Notes under the pieces: generated by a model
What the model saw: only the letters and a program-made list of their open reading frames with translations
What the model was told of the DNA's origin: nothing
Databases searched by the model: none
Program-made: the position numbers and the translations under genes
NCBI RefSeq assembly: GCF_009731355.2
Contig: NZ_AP022810.1
Span: 496,001 to 560,000 of the forward strand
Direction of reading: 5' to 3'
Source: Desulfuromonas sp. AOP6
GTDB taxonomy: Bacteria; Desulfobacterota; Desulfuromonadia; Desulfuromonadales; SZUA-540
Length of the DNA stretch: 64,000 bases
Shown: positions 50,992-60,177 of the stretch, one piece after another
Numbering within the stretch: position 1 is the first letter of the stretch
Layout: every line of letters starts with the position of its first letter

Positions 50992-52224
50992 ATGAATCAA
51001 CCCAAGACATCCCTGCCCTTTCATTACGCCTGGGTCATCGTCCTCTGCGGCGGTCTGACCATCTTCTCCTGCCTGGGCCTGGCCCGCTTCGCCTTCGGTA
51101 TGCTACTGCCCGCCATGAAGGCCGGCCTCGCTCTCGGCTACGACCAGATGGGCTACGTCAGTACCGGCAACTTCGCCGGTTACCTGGTCTCGGTGGCTCT
51201 GGCGCCCCTGTTGCTGCGCCTGGCCCGGCCCCGCGTGCTCATCGCCGGCAGTCTGCTGCTGATCGCCCTGTGCATGGTCGGCATCAGCCAGGCTGAGAGT
51301 TTCCTGCCCCTGCTCGTCTTTTATACACTGGTCGGCATGGGAGGCGGCTTCGCCAATATCCCGTCGGTACTGCTCATCTCCCACTGGTTCCGCCGCGAAC
51401 GGCGTGGCCGTGCCGCCGGCCTCATGATCATGGGCAACGGCGCCGCCATCATCTTCGCCGGCTTTCTGATCCCCAACCTCAATGCGAGTCTGGGCATGCA
51501 GGGTTGGCGCACGGGCTGGCTCATTCTGGCGGCGATCACCCTGGGGGCGGCGGTCTGCACGGCGATGCTGGTGCGCAACGAGCCGGCCGACCTGGGCCTG
51601 GAGCCGCTGGGAGCCAGGCAGTCCCTCGAACCCGCCGCCGTCGCCGACCATTCGCCGCCGGGAAGCGGCCGCAGCCTGCTGCTGCTCGGCGTGCTCTATC
51701 TCATCTTCGGCGCCACCTACATGGTCTACGGCACCTTTATCGTCACGGCCATGGTCAGCGAATTCGGCCTCGCCGAGGCCCGCGCCGGCCTGTTCTGGTC
51801 CTGGGTCGGCTTTTTCAGCCTCTTCTCCGGCGTGGGCTTCGGGGCGCTGTCCGACCGCCTCGGCCGCAAGACCGGGCTCATGCTCGTCTTCGTCATTCAG
51901 AGTCTGGCTTACCTTTTGGCCGGCTCTTCCCTGGGTGAAGGGGCCCTGGTGGCTTCCGTCATCCTCTACGGAATCTCCACCTTTGCCATTCCGACTATTA
52001 TGGCCGCCGCCGTCGGCGACCTCCTGGGACTGTCACGGGCGGCCGCCGGCTTCTCCCTTATCACCGTCTTTTTCGCCGTCGGCCAGACCCTCGGTCCGGC
52101 GAGCGCCGGCGTGCTGGCCGAAACCAGCGGTACCTTCACCACGGCTTTTCTGCTATCGGGGGGACTCACGGGCATGGCTGTACTGCTGGCCTCGTTTCTG
52201 TCGATGCGGGATGGGGAGCGTTGA
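50992..52224 (+). CDS. MFS transporter, YbfB/YjiJ-like
   Basis: This 410-residue protein has 12 membrane segments. The N-terminal GLARFAFGMLLPAMKAGLAL is characteristic of the YbfB/YjiJ MFS subgroup; the loop between helices 2 and 3 and SDRLGRKTGLML in the second half are general MFS motifs. The substrate is unknown. The ribosome-binding site is weak, and a strong terminator stands 24 bases before the ATG, so expression may depend on read-through. Its stop is four bases from the stop of srkA on the other strand. Confidence 0.88.
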   Translation: MNQPKTSLPFHYAWVIVLCGGLTIFSCLGLARFAFGMLLPAMKAGLALGYDQMGYVSTGNFAGYLVSVALAPLLLRLARPRVLIAGSLLLIALCMVGISQAESFLPLLVFYTLVGMGGGFANIPSVLLISHWFRRERRGRAAGLMIMGNGAAIIFAGFLIPNLNASLGMQGWRTGWLILAAITLGAAVCTAMLVRNEPADLGLEPLGARQSLEPAAVADHSPPGSGRSLLLLGVLYLIFGATYMVYGTFIVTAMVSEFGLAEARAGLFWSWVGFFSLFSGVGFGALSDRLGRKTGLMLVFVIQSLAYLLAGSSLGEGALVASVILYGISTFAIPTIMAAAVGDLLGLSRAAAGFSLITVFFAVGQTLGPASAGVLAETSGTFTTAFLLSGGLTGMAVLLASFLSMRDGER

Positions 52225-52228
52225 GGGC

Positions 52229-53212
52229 TCAGGGCGCCTGCAGGGGGGGCTCGACCAGAGCGGCGATCTGCTCGCGCAGCTGGAGGATGTGCTCGCCCCA
52301 GTAGCGGGGGGTGTTGAACCAGGAAAAATGGCGGGGAAAGGTGGGGTCGTCCCAGCGGCGGGCCAGCCAGGCGGTGAAGTGCAGGATGCGCAGGCTGCGC
52401 AAAGCCTCGATCAGGCGCAGCTCGGCCGGGTGAAAATCGTAGAACTCCTGATAGCCGTCGAGGATCTCCGCCAGCTGCACCTGCTGACGGGAACGGTCAC
52501 CTGAGAGCATCATCCAGATATCCTGCACGGCCGGGGCCATGCGGGCGTCGTCCAGATCGACCAGATGAGGAGCGTCGTTGCGCCAGAGAATATTGCCGGC
52601 ATGACAGTCGCCATGCACGCGGATGGCGCGGGCCGTCACCGTCGCCGTCACGTCGTCGACGCCCTGCAGCAGATCCGTCGTGAGGGCGTCGTAGTTGGCC
52701 TTATACTCGGGCGGGATGAAGTGCTCGCTGATGAGGGCGACGCTGTCGTGGCCGAAGCTCTGGCCGTCGAGATGAGGCCGGTGAACAAAGGGGCGGATGG
52801 CGCCGATGCGGTGCAGGCGACCGAGCAGGCGCCCCATGATGAGCAGGTTGTCCAGATCGTCGAACTCGGGAGCGTGTCCCCCCTGGCGTGCATAGAGGGC
52901 GAAGCGGAAGCCACCGTAGTGAAAGAGGCTCTCCCCCGCCTCGTTGCACAGGGGGGCGACGACGGGCAGCTCGTGCTCCCGCAGCTCGAAGCAGAACTGG
53001 TGCTCTTCGCCAATCTGGGCATCGGTCCAGCGTTCGGGGCGGTAGAACTTGGCGATGAGCGGCTGGCCTTCCTCGATGCCCACCTGGTAGACGCGGTTCT
53101 CGTAGCTGTTCAGGGCCAGGGTGCGGCAGTCGCAGACGTAGCCCTGGCTTTCGATGGCGTCCATGATGAAGCTGGGGGTCAGGCTCTGGAAGGGGGGCTG
53201 GTTCTCGGTCAT
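52229..53212 (-). CDS. srkA: Stress response kinase A
   Basis: SrkA (YihE, RdoA) is a Ser/Thr protein kinase of the choline kinase fold that counters stress-induced cell death. The 327-residue protein shows the catalytic loop IRVHGDCHAGNILW and the metal motif VDLDDARMAPAVQDIWMMLS. The N-terminal NSYENRVYQVGIEEG and LIAKFYRPERWT (ATP-binding Lys) also fit. In enterobacteria it neighbours dsbA, which is not seen here. It is divergent from queF. Confidence 0.93.
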   Translation of the reverse strand: MTENQPPFQSLTPSFIMDAIESQGYVCDCRTLALNSYENRVYQVGIEEGQPLIAKFYRPERWTDAQIGEEHQFCFELREHELPVVAPLCNEAGESLFHYGGFRFALYARQGGHAPEFDDLDNLLIMGRLLGRLHRIGAIRPFVHRPHLDGQSFGHDSVALISEHFIPPEYKANYDALTTDLLQGVDDVTATVTARAIRVHGDCHAGNILWRNDAPHLVDLDDARMAPAVQDIWMMLSGDRSRQQVQLAEILDGYQEFYDFHPAELRLIEALRSLRILHFTAWLARRWDDPTFPRHFSWFNTPRYWGEHILQLREQIAALVEPPLQAP

Positions 53213-53331
53213 CGTCTCGCTATCCTTTTGTTCGGCTTTTTCGGGAAGTGGCGGCAGTATAAGGCAATTGTCCTTTTTGTGCCCGAAAACTTTTGACGGA
53301 TCGCCAAGCCAGCGTTATTGTGGCGGTATCC

Positions 53332-53360
53332 TTGACATCACCCCCATGCTGACGGACAAT
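53332..53360 (+). promoter_or_regulatory. Sigma70 promoter abutting the queF start
   Basis: TTGACA (53332-53337), exactly 17 bases, then GACAAT (53355-53360). Transcription would start near 53366-53368, at the queF ATG itself (53368), so the mRNA seems leaderless. Confidence 0.65.
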
Positions 53361-53367
53361 TAATCCC

Positions 53368-54198
53368 ATGACTGATTTTGACGCTTCCCTGCCTCTGGGC
53401 AGGACCACCGAGTACAAATCCGAATACGATGCCGGCCTGCTCTGTGCCGTGCCGCGCAGCCTCAAGCGCCTGGAGCTAGGACTGGAGCGGGCGCTTCCCT
53501 TTCAGGGGGTGGACATCTGGAACGCCTTCGAGCTCTCCTGGCTGCAGCCCGGCGGCAAGCCGGTGGTGGCCATGGGGGAGTTCCGCTTCCCCTGCCATTC
53601 GCCAAACATCGTCGAATCCAAGTCCTTCAAGCTCTACCTCAACTCCTTCAACCAGACCCGCTTTGCCAGCTTCGCCGAGGTGGAGCAGGTGCTGGCCGAG
53701 GATCTCGGCCGCGTGGCCGGGGCGCCGGTGCAGGTGCGCCTCATCGGCAGCGAGCGCTTCGGCGAGGAGCGCCTCTTCGCCCTGCCGGGACGCTGTATCG
53801 ATGGGATCGATATCGCGGTCAGCCAGTACCAGCTGGAGGCCGAGCTGCTGACCGGGGCGGCCGACGCGGCGGATGTCGTCGAGGAAGAGCTGCACAGCCA
53901 TCTGCTCAAAAGCAACTGCCTCGTCACCTGGCAGCCCGACTGGGCCAGCGTGCTCATCCGCTATCGTGGTGGTCGTATCGATCCCGCCGCTCTGCTGCGC
54001 TACCTCATCTCCTTCCGCCAGCACAACGAATTCCACGAGCAGTGCGTCGAGCGCATCTTCGCCGACCTCATGCGTTTCTGCCGGCCGGAGCGGCTTACCG
54101 TCTACGCGCGCTACACCCGTCGCGGCGGCCTCGACATCAATCCCTTCCGCAGCAATTTCGAGAACACGGTGGAGAACCTGCGGCTGGCCCGTCAGTAG
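53368..54198 (+). CDS. queF: 7-cyano-7-deazaguanine (preQ0) reductase QueF
   Basis: QueF reduces preQ0 to preQ1 with NADPH in queuosine synthesis. This is the long, two-domain form (276 residues). The motif ESKSFKLYLNSFNQTRF marks the NADPH site, and the substrate-thioester Cys lies in the second domain (HLLKSNCLVTWQPDW). Residues FHEQCVERIFADL and RYTRRGGLDINPFRS follow. No ribosome-binding site precedes the ATG, and the promoter abuts it. The SDR and ppnP genes follow on the same strand. Confidence 0.95.
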   Translation: MTDFDASLPLGRTTEYKSEYDAGLLCAVPRSLKRLELGLERALPFQGVDIWNAFELSWLQPGGKPVVAMGEFRFPCHSPNIVESKSFKLYLNSFNQTRFASFAEVEQVLAEDLGRVAGAPVQVRLIGSERFGEERLFALPGRCIDGIDIAVSQYQLEAELLTGAADAADVVEEELHSHLLKSNCLVTWQPDWASVLIRYRGGRIDPAALLRYLISFRQHNEFHEQCVERIFADLMRFCRPERLTVYARYTRRGGLDINPFRSNFENTVENLRLARQ

Positions 54199-54243
54199 TT
54201 CCCTCCCCTGGTTTTATATTTTTTCCGAAAGGAGCTTTCTGCC

Positions 54244-54987
54244 ATGGCCAAAACGATTCTCATTACCGGCGCCACCTCGGGATTCGGAGAAGCCTGCGCG
54301 CGCCGCTTCGCCACCGAAGGCTGGCAGCTCATCCTCACCGGCCGCCGCCGCGAGCGCCTGCAGGCGCTGGAGCAGGAGCTGGGCGCCGCCGTCAGCCGCA
54401 CCCTGGTCCTCGACGTGCGCCAGCGCCAGGCCGTGCAGGAGGCTCTGGGGGATTTGCCCGCCGTCGACGTGCTACTCAACAACGCCGGCCTTGCCCTCGG
54501 TCTGGAGCCGGCCTGGGAGGTTGATCTCGACGACTGGGAGACCATGGTCGATACCAACATCAAGGGAGTCATGTACTGCACCCGCACAGTACTGCCGGCC
54601 ATGGTCGCCCGCAATGGCGGCCATGTCATCAATATCGGCTCCACCGCCGGAAGCTGGCCCTATCCCGGCGGCAACGTCTACGGGTCGACCAAGGCCTTTG
54701 TCGAGCAGTTCAGCCGCAATCTGCGCGCCGACCTGCTCGGCAGCCGGGTCCGCGTCACCTATCTGGCCCCTGGCATGGCGGAGACGGAGTTCTCCCAGGT
54801 TCGCTTCAAGGGGGACGGTGAGCGCGCCGCCGGCGTCTATGCCGACACAGAGCCCCTACGGCCGGAGGATATCGCCGACATTATCTGGTATGTGGCCAAC
54901 GTCCCTGCTCATGTCAACATCAACGCCCTCGAGGTCATGTCGGTCTACCAGTCCTGGGGGCATCTGGCGGTGCATCGCCAGCGCTGA
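54244..54987 (+). CDS. Short-chain dehydrogenase, YdfG-like
   Basis: This 247-residue NAD(P)-dependent oxidoreductase has the Rossmann motif ITGATSGFGEACARRFA, NNAGLALGLEPAWE, and the catalytic Tyr and Lys in YGSTKAFVEQFSRNL. The sequence resembles YdfG, which oxidises 3-hydroxy acids such as serine with NADP. AAGGAG precedes the ATG. It lies 45 bases after queF, perhaps in one transcript, with no evident functional link. Confidence 0.92.
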   Translation: MAKTILITGATSGFGEACARRFATEGWQLILTGRRRERLQALEQELGAAVSRTLVLDVRQRQAVQEALGDLPAVDVLLNNAGLALGLEPAWEVDLDDWETMVDTNIKGVMYCTRTVLPAMVARNGGHVINIGSTAGSWPYPGGNVYGSTKAFVEQFSRNLRADLLGSRVRVTYLAPGMAETEFSQVRFKGDGERAAGVYADTEPLRPEDIADIIWYVANVPAHVNINALEVMSVYQSWGHLAVHRQR

Positions 54988-55075
54988 GGCGGCGGCCGGG
55001 AATTCCCTTGCGGAAGCTGCGTCCTTGTGATAACTAGACCGGCTCAGAACCCCATTAACCCGCAGGAGAAATCCC

Positions 55076-55405
55076 ATGAGTTACCAGGCACCCCAAAGCT
55101 TCACCGAAGTCACCGTGACCTGCAAGGCCAACATTTACTTTGACGGCAAGGTGGTCAGCCACAGCATCCTGCTGGCCGACGGCCGCAAGAAGACCCTCGG
55201 GCTGGTCTATCCCGGCCATTACACCTTCAACACCGAGGCCCCCGAGAAGATGGAAATCATCGCTGGCAGCTGCCGCGTCCGCATCGGCGGCCAAGGTGAC
55301 TGGATCGGTTTCAGCGCCGGCACCTGGTTCGATGTGCCCGGTCATTCGTCCTTTGACATCGAAGTCGCCGATGGCATCACCGAGTACGTCTGCTCTTTTG
55401 TTTAG
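55076..55405 (+). CDS. ppnP: Pyrimidine/purine nucleoside phosphorylase PpnP
   Basis: PpnP (formerly DUF1255/YaiE) is a small cupin that splits several nucleosides with phosphate. The 109-residue protein matches closely: KANIYFDGKVVSHSILLADG, GLVYPGHYTFNTEAPEKMEI, GTWFDVPGHSSFDIE. CAGGAGAAA stands before the ATG. A hairpin with T run follows, with a -10-like TATAAT just before it. Confidence 0.93.
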   Translation: MSYQAPQSFTEVTVTCKANIYFDGKVVSHSILLADGRKKTLGLVYPGHYTFNTEAPEKMEIIAGSCRVRIGGQGDWIGFSAGTWFDVPGHSSFDIEVADGITEYVCSFV

Positions 55406-55416
55406 GAAAACCCGTG

Positions 55417-55422
55417 TATAAT
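55417..55422 (+). promoter_or_regulatory. TATAAT box before the ppnP hairpin
   Basis: A perfect TATAAT at 55417-55422 lies after the ppnP stop and before a terminator-like hairpin. The -35 region (TCTTTT at 55394-55399) is weak. Transcripts would begin near 55429 and meet the hairpin at once. Confidence 0.4.
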
Positions 55423-55436
55423 AGAAACTCTGGCAG

Positions 55437-55469
55437 ACGCCGGGCCCTCTGCCCGGCGTTGTCTTTTTT
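55437..55469 (+). terminator. Terminator or attenuator between ppnP and cvfB
   Basis: Arms 55437-55445 and 55451-55459 (ACGCCGGGC) form a perfect 9 bp stem around CCTCT. GTC and TTTTTT (55464-55469) follow. It ends ppnP and, if the TATAAT upstream is active, would also act on a very short leader before cvfB. Confidence 0.85.
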
Positions 55470-55492
55470 GGGCAAGTTCGCAGGAGGACCTG

Positions 55493-56320
55493 ATGTTTGA
55501 AATTGGCCGCATTCAAAACCTGAAAATCCATCGTCTCGATGAAGAGGGCGCCTGGCTGGGGGAGGAGTCCCAACCGGTGCTGCTGCCCATCCGTGAAGTC
55601 CCGGCCGACGCCAGCGTCGGGGCGGTCTATCCTGTCTTCGTCACTCTCGATGCTGCGGAGAAACCCGTGGCCACCCTCAACCTGCCCAAGGCCCAGGTCG
55701 GCGAGTTTGCCCTGCTCAAGGTCAAGGACGTCACCCGGCACGGAGCCTTTCTCGACTGGGGGATGCCGAAGGATCTGCTGGCTCCCTACAGCGAGCAGCC
55801 CGAGCGCATGCGCACCGGGCACAAATACCTGGTCAAGGTCTGCCTTGACAACCGCGGCCGCGTGGTGGCTACCGCCCGTCTGGATGAATGCCTGGAGCCT
55901 GAGATCAAGAACCTTAAAGAGGGGGACAACGTCGAGCTCATTCTCTGGCAGTACACCGATCTCGGCGCCAAGGTGATCGTCAATGGCCTCTACGGGGCTC
56001 TGCTCTACAAGGACGAGCTGCGCAGCGGCCTCAAGCGTGGCGACCGCCTGCAGGGCTACGTCAAGACCATCCGCCCCGACGGCAAGCTGGATGTCACCCT
56101 GCGTCAGAGCGGTATCGAGGGGATCGAGGACGCCAGGAAAACCCTGCTTGCCGCCCTGCAGAAGGAGGGTTTCCTGCCCCTGCACGACAAGAGTCCTTCC
56201 TGGGAAATCCAGAAGCGCCTGGGAATGAGCAAGAAGGTCTTCAAAAAGGCGGTGGGTGGTCTCTATAAGGAAAAACGGGTGGAGCTGAGCGAGGACGGGG
56301 TGCGGCTGAAATCGAACTGA
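55493..56320 (+). CDS. cvfB: S1-like RNA-binding protein CvfB
   Basis: CvfB/YitL proteins have three S1-like domains and a winged helix and bind RNA. In this 275-residue protein the first starts [20 protein letters not shown], the next [19 protein letters not shown], the third [21 protein letters not shown]. The C-terminus ([20 protein letters not shown]) is the winged helix. AGGAGGA precedes the ATG. guaC follows after 55 bases. Confidence 0.92.
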   Translation: MFEIGRIQNLKIHRLDEEGAWLGEESQPVLLPIREVPADASVGAVYPVFVTLDAAEKPVATLNLPKAQVGEFALLKVKDVTRHGAFLDWGMPKDLLAPYSEQPERMRTGHKYLVKVCLDNRGRVVATARLDECLEPEIKNLKEGDNVELILWQYTDLGAKVIVNGLYGALLYKDELRSGLKRGDRLQGYVKTIRPDGKLDVTLRQSGIEGIEDARKTLLAALQKEGFLPLHDKSPSWEIQKRLGMSKKVFKKAVGGLYKEKRVELSEDGVRLKSN

Positions 56321-56375
56321 AGGAGAAACGACGGGCCGAACAGGGGCCGTCCTAGCAAAAGGACAGGGAGGAACC

Positions 56376-57416
56376 ATGCGCGTAGAGACCGATATCAAGC
56401 TGGGCTTCAAGGATGTGCTCATCCGTCCCAAACGCTCCAACCTCAAGAGCCGCGCCCAGGTGGAGCTGAACCGCACCTACACCTTTCTGCACAGCGGCAA
56501 AACCTGGACGGGGATACCCGTCATCGCCGCCAACATGGACACGGTGGGGACTTTCGAAGCGGCGGAAGTGCTGGCCGGTTTCGGCCTGCTCACCGCGATT
56601 CACAAGCATTACAGCCTGGAGGAATGGGCGGTCTGGCTGCAGGGAAGGGCCGACGATATCTATGAACATATCCTGGTCAGCACCGGTACCTCCGAGGAGG
56701 AATTCGACAAGCTCACCCAAATTCTGACCAACCACCCCAAACTCGAATTCATCTGCATCGACGTGGCCAACGGCTACGCCGAGGCCTTCGTCGATTTCGT
56801 CCGCCGCGTGCGTGCAGCCTGGCCCGAGAAGACCATCGTCGCCGGCAATGTGGTGACGGGGGAGATGGTGGAAGAGCTGCTGCTGTCGGGGGCCGACATC
56901 GTCAAGGTCGGTATCGGCCCCGGCTCGGTCTGCACCACCCGGGTGAAGACCGGTGTCGGCTACCCCCAACTTTCCGCCGTCATCGAATGCGCCGATGCGG
57001 CCCACGGCCTCGGCGGGCGCATCATCTCCGACGGCGGCTGTGTTTGTGCCGGTGACGTCGCCAAGGCCTTCGGCGGTGGGGCCGACTTCGTCATGCTCGG
57101 CGGCATGTTCGCCGGCCACGACGAGAGCGGCGGCCAAATTGTCGAACGCGGTGGCCAGGCCTTCAAGCTCTTCTACGGCATGAGTTCGGCCACGGCCATG
57201 GAGAAACACGCCGGCGGCGTCGCCCACTACCGCGCTTCCGAAGGCAAGACGGTGGAAGTCCCTTATCGTGGTCCTCTCGCCGAGACGGTCAAGGACGTCC
57301 TCGGCGGCGTACGCTCCGCCTGCACCTATGTCGGTGCCGCCGCCCTCAAGGAGCTCACCAAGCGCACCACCTTCATTCGCGTATTGGAGCAGGAAAATCA
57401 GAAATTTTCCGACTAA
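56376..57416 (+). CDS. guaC: GMP reductase
   Basis: GuaC converts GMP to IMP with NADPH and releases ammonia. The 346-residue TIM-barrel protein shows [20 protein letters not shown] at the start, the catalytic Cys loop [20 protein letters not shown], and [20 protein letters not shown]. It lacks the CBS domains of IMP dehydrogenase, which supports the GuaC call. GGGAGGA lies before the ATG, and a terminator follows. Confidence 0.94.
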   Translation: MRVETDIKLGFKDVLIRPKRSNLKSRAQVELNRTYTFLHSGKTWTGIPVIAANMDTVGTFEAAEVLAGFGLLTAIHKHYSLEEWAVWLQGRADDIYEHILVSTGTSEEEFDKLTQILTNHPKLEFICIDVANGYAEAFVDFVRRVRAAWPEKTIVAGNVVTGEMVEELLLSGADIVKVGIGPGSVCTTRVKTGVGYPQLSAVIECADAAHGLGGRIISDGGCVCAGDVAKAFGGGADFVMLGGMFAGHDESGGQIVERGGQAFKLFYGMSSATAMEKHAGGVAHYRASEGKTVEVPYRGPLAETVKDVLGGVRSACTYVGAAALKELTKRTTFIRVLEQENQKFSD

Positions 57417-57442
57417 CGGGCCACACATAAAGGAGTTCGATA

Positions 57443-57477
57443 CCAAGGGCGGCCCGCAAGGTCGCCCTTGGCTTTTT
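57443..57477 (+). terminator. Terminator after guaC
   Basis: Arms 57443-57451 and 57463-57471 (CCAAGGGCG) form a perfect 9 bp stem followed by CTTTTT. There is no T run on the minus side, so it does not serve the converging MATE gene. Confidence 0.85.
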
Positions 57478-57482
57478 GGGGA

Positions 57483-58892
57483 TCAGGCGACAGGGGTTCC
57501 GGGAGGGAGAGAGTCCAGGCCGGCGCGGCGATAGTTGCGAATGACCCGCACCAGGCGTCCGCTCAGCAGCAGCGCTGCCATGGTCAGACCGGCGATGAGG
57601 CCGATCCAGAAGCCGGCCGCTCCCATCGGTTCGCCCCACAGGGAGGTGAGGCCCAGGCTGTAGCCGATGGGCAGGCCGACGCCCCAGTAGGCGAAGATGA
57701 GCAGGAACATGGGAACCCGGGTGTCCTTGTAGCCCCGCAGGGCGCCGGAGGTGCTGACCTGGATGGCGTCGGAAACCTGGAAGAGGGCGCCGAGGATGAG
57801 CAGCTCCACGGCCAGGCGGCGTACCTCGGGGTTGGTGGTGTAGATGGCCGCCACCGGTTCGGGGAAGAGCAGGCAGAGGGTCGAGGTACACAGGGCGATG
57901 ACGCCGGTGAGGGCGATGCCGGTGTAACCGGCGCGGCGGGCGAGGGCGAGGTCGCGGCTGCCCAGGGCCCAGCCCACCCGGATGGAGATGGCGCTGGAGA
58001 TGCTCATGGGGATCATGAAGACAAGGGTCGAGAAGCTCAGGCAGATCTGGTGGGCGGCGACGATGTCCGCGCCGAGGGAGCCGATGAGCAGGGCGATAAC
58101 CGCGAAGATGCTGGCTTCGACAAAAAGGGAGAAACCGATGGGAACCCCCAGGCGCAGAATCTGGCCGATCTCCTGCCAGTCGGGGCGCGGCCAGGCGTCG
58201 AAGAGCTGGGAGGGCCGGTAGATCTGTCCCCGGCGCACGATGACCAGCATGCCCAGCAGCATGAACCACATGGTCAGCGAAGTGGCCCAGCCGCAACCCG
58301 GGCCGCCGAGGGCGGGCAGACCGAGTTTGCCGTAGATAAGCACATAGTTGGCGGTGGCGTTAAAAGGCAGGGCCAGCAGGCTGATGATCATGCTCGGCTT
58401 CGAGCAGGAGAGGCCCTCGCTGAAGTGACGCAGTACGAAAAAGCCGGCAATGGCCGGCATCCCCCAGGAAATGGCTTCCAGGTAGGCCAGGGTCTTGGGC
58501 GCGGCCACGGGGTCGACCTCCATCCAGACAAGCACGGGGCCGGCGTGGCGCAGCAGGGGGATGACCAGCAGACTCAGGACCAGGCCCAGGAGCAGGGCCT
58601 GGCGCACGTGGTGGCCAATCTCCCGGCGGAAGCCGCCGCCGTGCAGCTGAGCGACGGAGGGGGTGACGGCCATGAGGATGCCGAGCATGAAGAGAAAGAG
58701 GGGGTGCCAGATGCTCGCACCCATGGCCACTGCCGCCAGGTCGACGGAGCCGACCCGGCCGGCCATGACCGTGTCGATGAAACCCATGGCGGACTGAGAG
58801 ACCTGGGCGGCGACGAGGGGGCCGGAGAGAATGGCCAGAGTCTTCAGCTCCCGTAGGGAGCGCTGGCGTTTGGTGGAGGGAATGGTATTCAT
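57483..58892 (-). CDS. MATE-family efflux transporter (NorM-like)
   Basis: This 469-residue protein has 12 membrane segments in two MATE repeats. The N-terminal SGPLVAAQVSQSAMGFIDTV and VMAGRVGSVDLAAVAMGASI are typical of NorM-like Na+- or H+-driven drug exporters, and TSGALRGYKDTRVPM occurs in the second half. Drug range is unknown. It converges on guaC across six bases after the guaC terminator. Confidence 0.94.
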   Translation of the reverse strand: MNTIPSTKRQRSLRELKTLAILSGPLVAAQVSQSAMGFIDTVMAGRVGSVDLAAVAMGASIWHPLFLFMLGILMAVTPSVAQLHGGGFRREIGHHVRQALLLGLVLSLLVIPLLRHAGPVLVWMEVDPVAAPKTLAYLEAISWGMPAIAGFFVLRHFSEGLSCSKPSMIISLLALPFNATANYVLIYGKLGLPALGGPGCGWATSLTMWFMLLGMLVIVRRGQIYRPSQLFDAWPRPDWQEIGQILRLGVPIGFSLFVEASIFAVIALLIGSLGADIVAAHQICLSFSTLVFMIPMSISSAISIRVGWALGSRDLALARRAGYTGIALTGVIALCTSTLCLLFPEPVAAIYTTNPEVRRLAVELLILGALFQVSDAIQVSTSGALRGYKDTRVPMFLLIFAYWGVGLPIGYSLGLTSLWGEPMGAAGFWIGLIAGLTMAALLLSGRLVRVIRNYRRAGLDSLPPGTPVA

Positions 58893-58965
58893 GACGGAGC
58901 GAAATCTTATGCCTGTACCGTCCCCGGGTCAAGGGCGGAATAGCCGGGTCGAAAAATCGCCCCCA

Positions 58966-59577
58966 TCAGGAACGCTGCGCCCTGTCGATGAGGCGAAAGA
59001 GGGCCTCGGCTAGCTGACGGTAGCCGGCGGCATTGGGGTGTACGGTGTCGCTCTTGAGGTCGCGGTCGCCCAGCAGATCGGTGATGATGTCCCCTTCGTA
59101 AGGCAGGCGGTAGGTCTCGGCGAGCTGATCGTAGAGTGGAGCGGTCTTCAAAAGCAGGCCGAACTGGGGAACGCCGACGACAACGACCTCGGCGCCGCTG
59201 TCGTGGATGAGCGCGACCATGGCTTCGAGGTTGGCGGCCAGCTGCTGCCGGTCAAGGCGGCGCAGAAAGTCGTTGCCGCCATGGCAGAGAATGACCAGGT
59301 CGGGCTCATATTCCGCCAGCACGTCCGGGAGGCGCCGCAGACCCTGAGCCGAGGTCTCCCCGGGCACGCCTGCGTTGATGACGGTGCGGCCCAGCAGGGC
59401 GGCCAGCACTTCGGGGTAGGATTCACCCGAGCCGGCGCCGGTACCGTACGTGAGACTGTCGCCGAAAGCCAGCACGATGGCGTCCTCGGGCAAGGGAGCG
59501 ATGGCTGGTCCGCGGTCACAACCGCCGGCCGGCAGCAAAAAAAGAGCGATGGCTAAGAAATGAAGAAGGCGAAACAT
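58966..59577 (-). CDS. SGNH/GDSL esterase (TesA-like), exported
   Basis: This 203-residue protein starts with a signal peptide ending LLPAGGC, possibly a lipoprotein site. The SGNH blocks are complete: LAFGDSLTYGTG with the catalytic Ser, NAGVPGETSAQG, CHGGNDFLRR, and DTVHPNAAGYRQLA with the Asp and His. It should hydrolyse acyl esters or thioesters in the periplasm or on a membrane. It lies 74 bases behind the MATE gene start on the same strand and appears separate from it. Confidence 0.88.
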   Translation of the reverse strand: MFRLLHFLAIALFLLPAGGCDRGPAIAPLPEDAIVLAFGDSLTYGTGAGSGESYPEVLAALLGRTVINAGVPGETSAQGLRRLPDVLAEYEPDLVILCHGGNDFLRRLDRQQLAANLEAMVALIHDSGAEVVVVGVPQFGLLLKTAPLYDQLAETYRLPYEGDIITDLLGDRDLKSDTVHPNAAGYRQLAEALFRLIDRAQRS

Positions 59578-59779
59578 AAAAAATCTCCTGGGCCGGGGTG
59601 ATAAAACAGCGCCCTGTCACCCGATGTGGTTTTTGGTAACTGGTTGAAATGATATTGAATCGACTAGACATCAGGGGGCATTCGCCGCGATATCGGCTTT
59701 TTATTGTGTTCGGGGCGGGTTAGGCTTGGACACAAAGAAGCCGATTATACGATGTCTTGCCAAAGGAAAGGAGCGTGCC

Positions 59780-60151
59780 ATGAAAACCATGAAAACACTG
59801 TTGGTGCTGTTGATTGGCAGTCTGTTCACCCTCGGGGCTCCCCTGGCCGCCGAAGCCCATGACGCCAGGAAAAAGGTCGTGGTGGTCAAGGAGGTGTCCC
59901 ACCATCAGCGGGGCCAGGATCGGACCTATGGTGACAGGCACTATAACAATGACCATGCCTATGGGAAGCACCGAAAAAACAAGCCGCCGCGCTGGGGACA
60001 CCAGCAGGCGAAGCATGGGCAGAAAAAACACGGCCACTACCGTCCCGCCGCCCACCATCGCCAGGGGCCTGACGGCATGCTGCGGGTGATCTACGGGGCG
60101 GTCATTCCGCCTTCGGGGTATGGATCCATCGACCTGCGCATCCCCTGGTAG
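59780..60151 (+). CDS. Secreted basic, His-rich protein
   Basis: This 123-residue protein has a signal peptide (MKTMKTLLVLLIGSLFTLGA, cleavage after AEA). The mature chain is basic and rich in His, Lys and Tyr (KHRKNKPPRWGHQQAKHGQK), and ends YGAVIPPSGYGSIDLRIPW. No family is recognised. It could bind metal or an anionic surface polymer. GGAG is seven bases before the ATG at 59780. It is followed by a terminator and stands alone. Confidence 0.75.
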   Translation: MKTMKTLLVLLIGSLFTLGAPLAAEAHDARKKVVVVKEVSHHQRGQDRTYGDRHYNNDHAYGKHRKNKPPRWGHQQAKHGQKKHGHYRPAAHHRQGPDGMLRVIYGAVIPPSGYGSIDLRIPW

Positions 60152-60177
60152 GTCACGCAGAATCTTTCTCCCTTTCG

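Noticed and set aside
53213-53367. preQ1 riboswitch before queF
   Set aside because: The promoter abuts the ATG, leaving no leader, and no preQ1 aptamer pattern is visible.
57468-58856. A 462-codon plus frame antisense to the MATE gene
   Set aside because: Charged, repetitive translation without domain; the minus frame encodes a clear 12-helix MATE protein.
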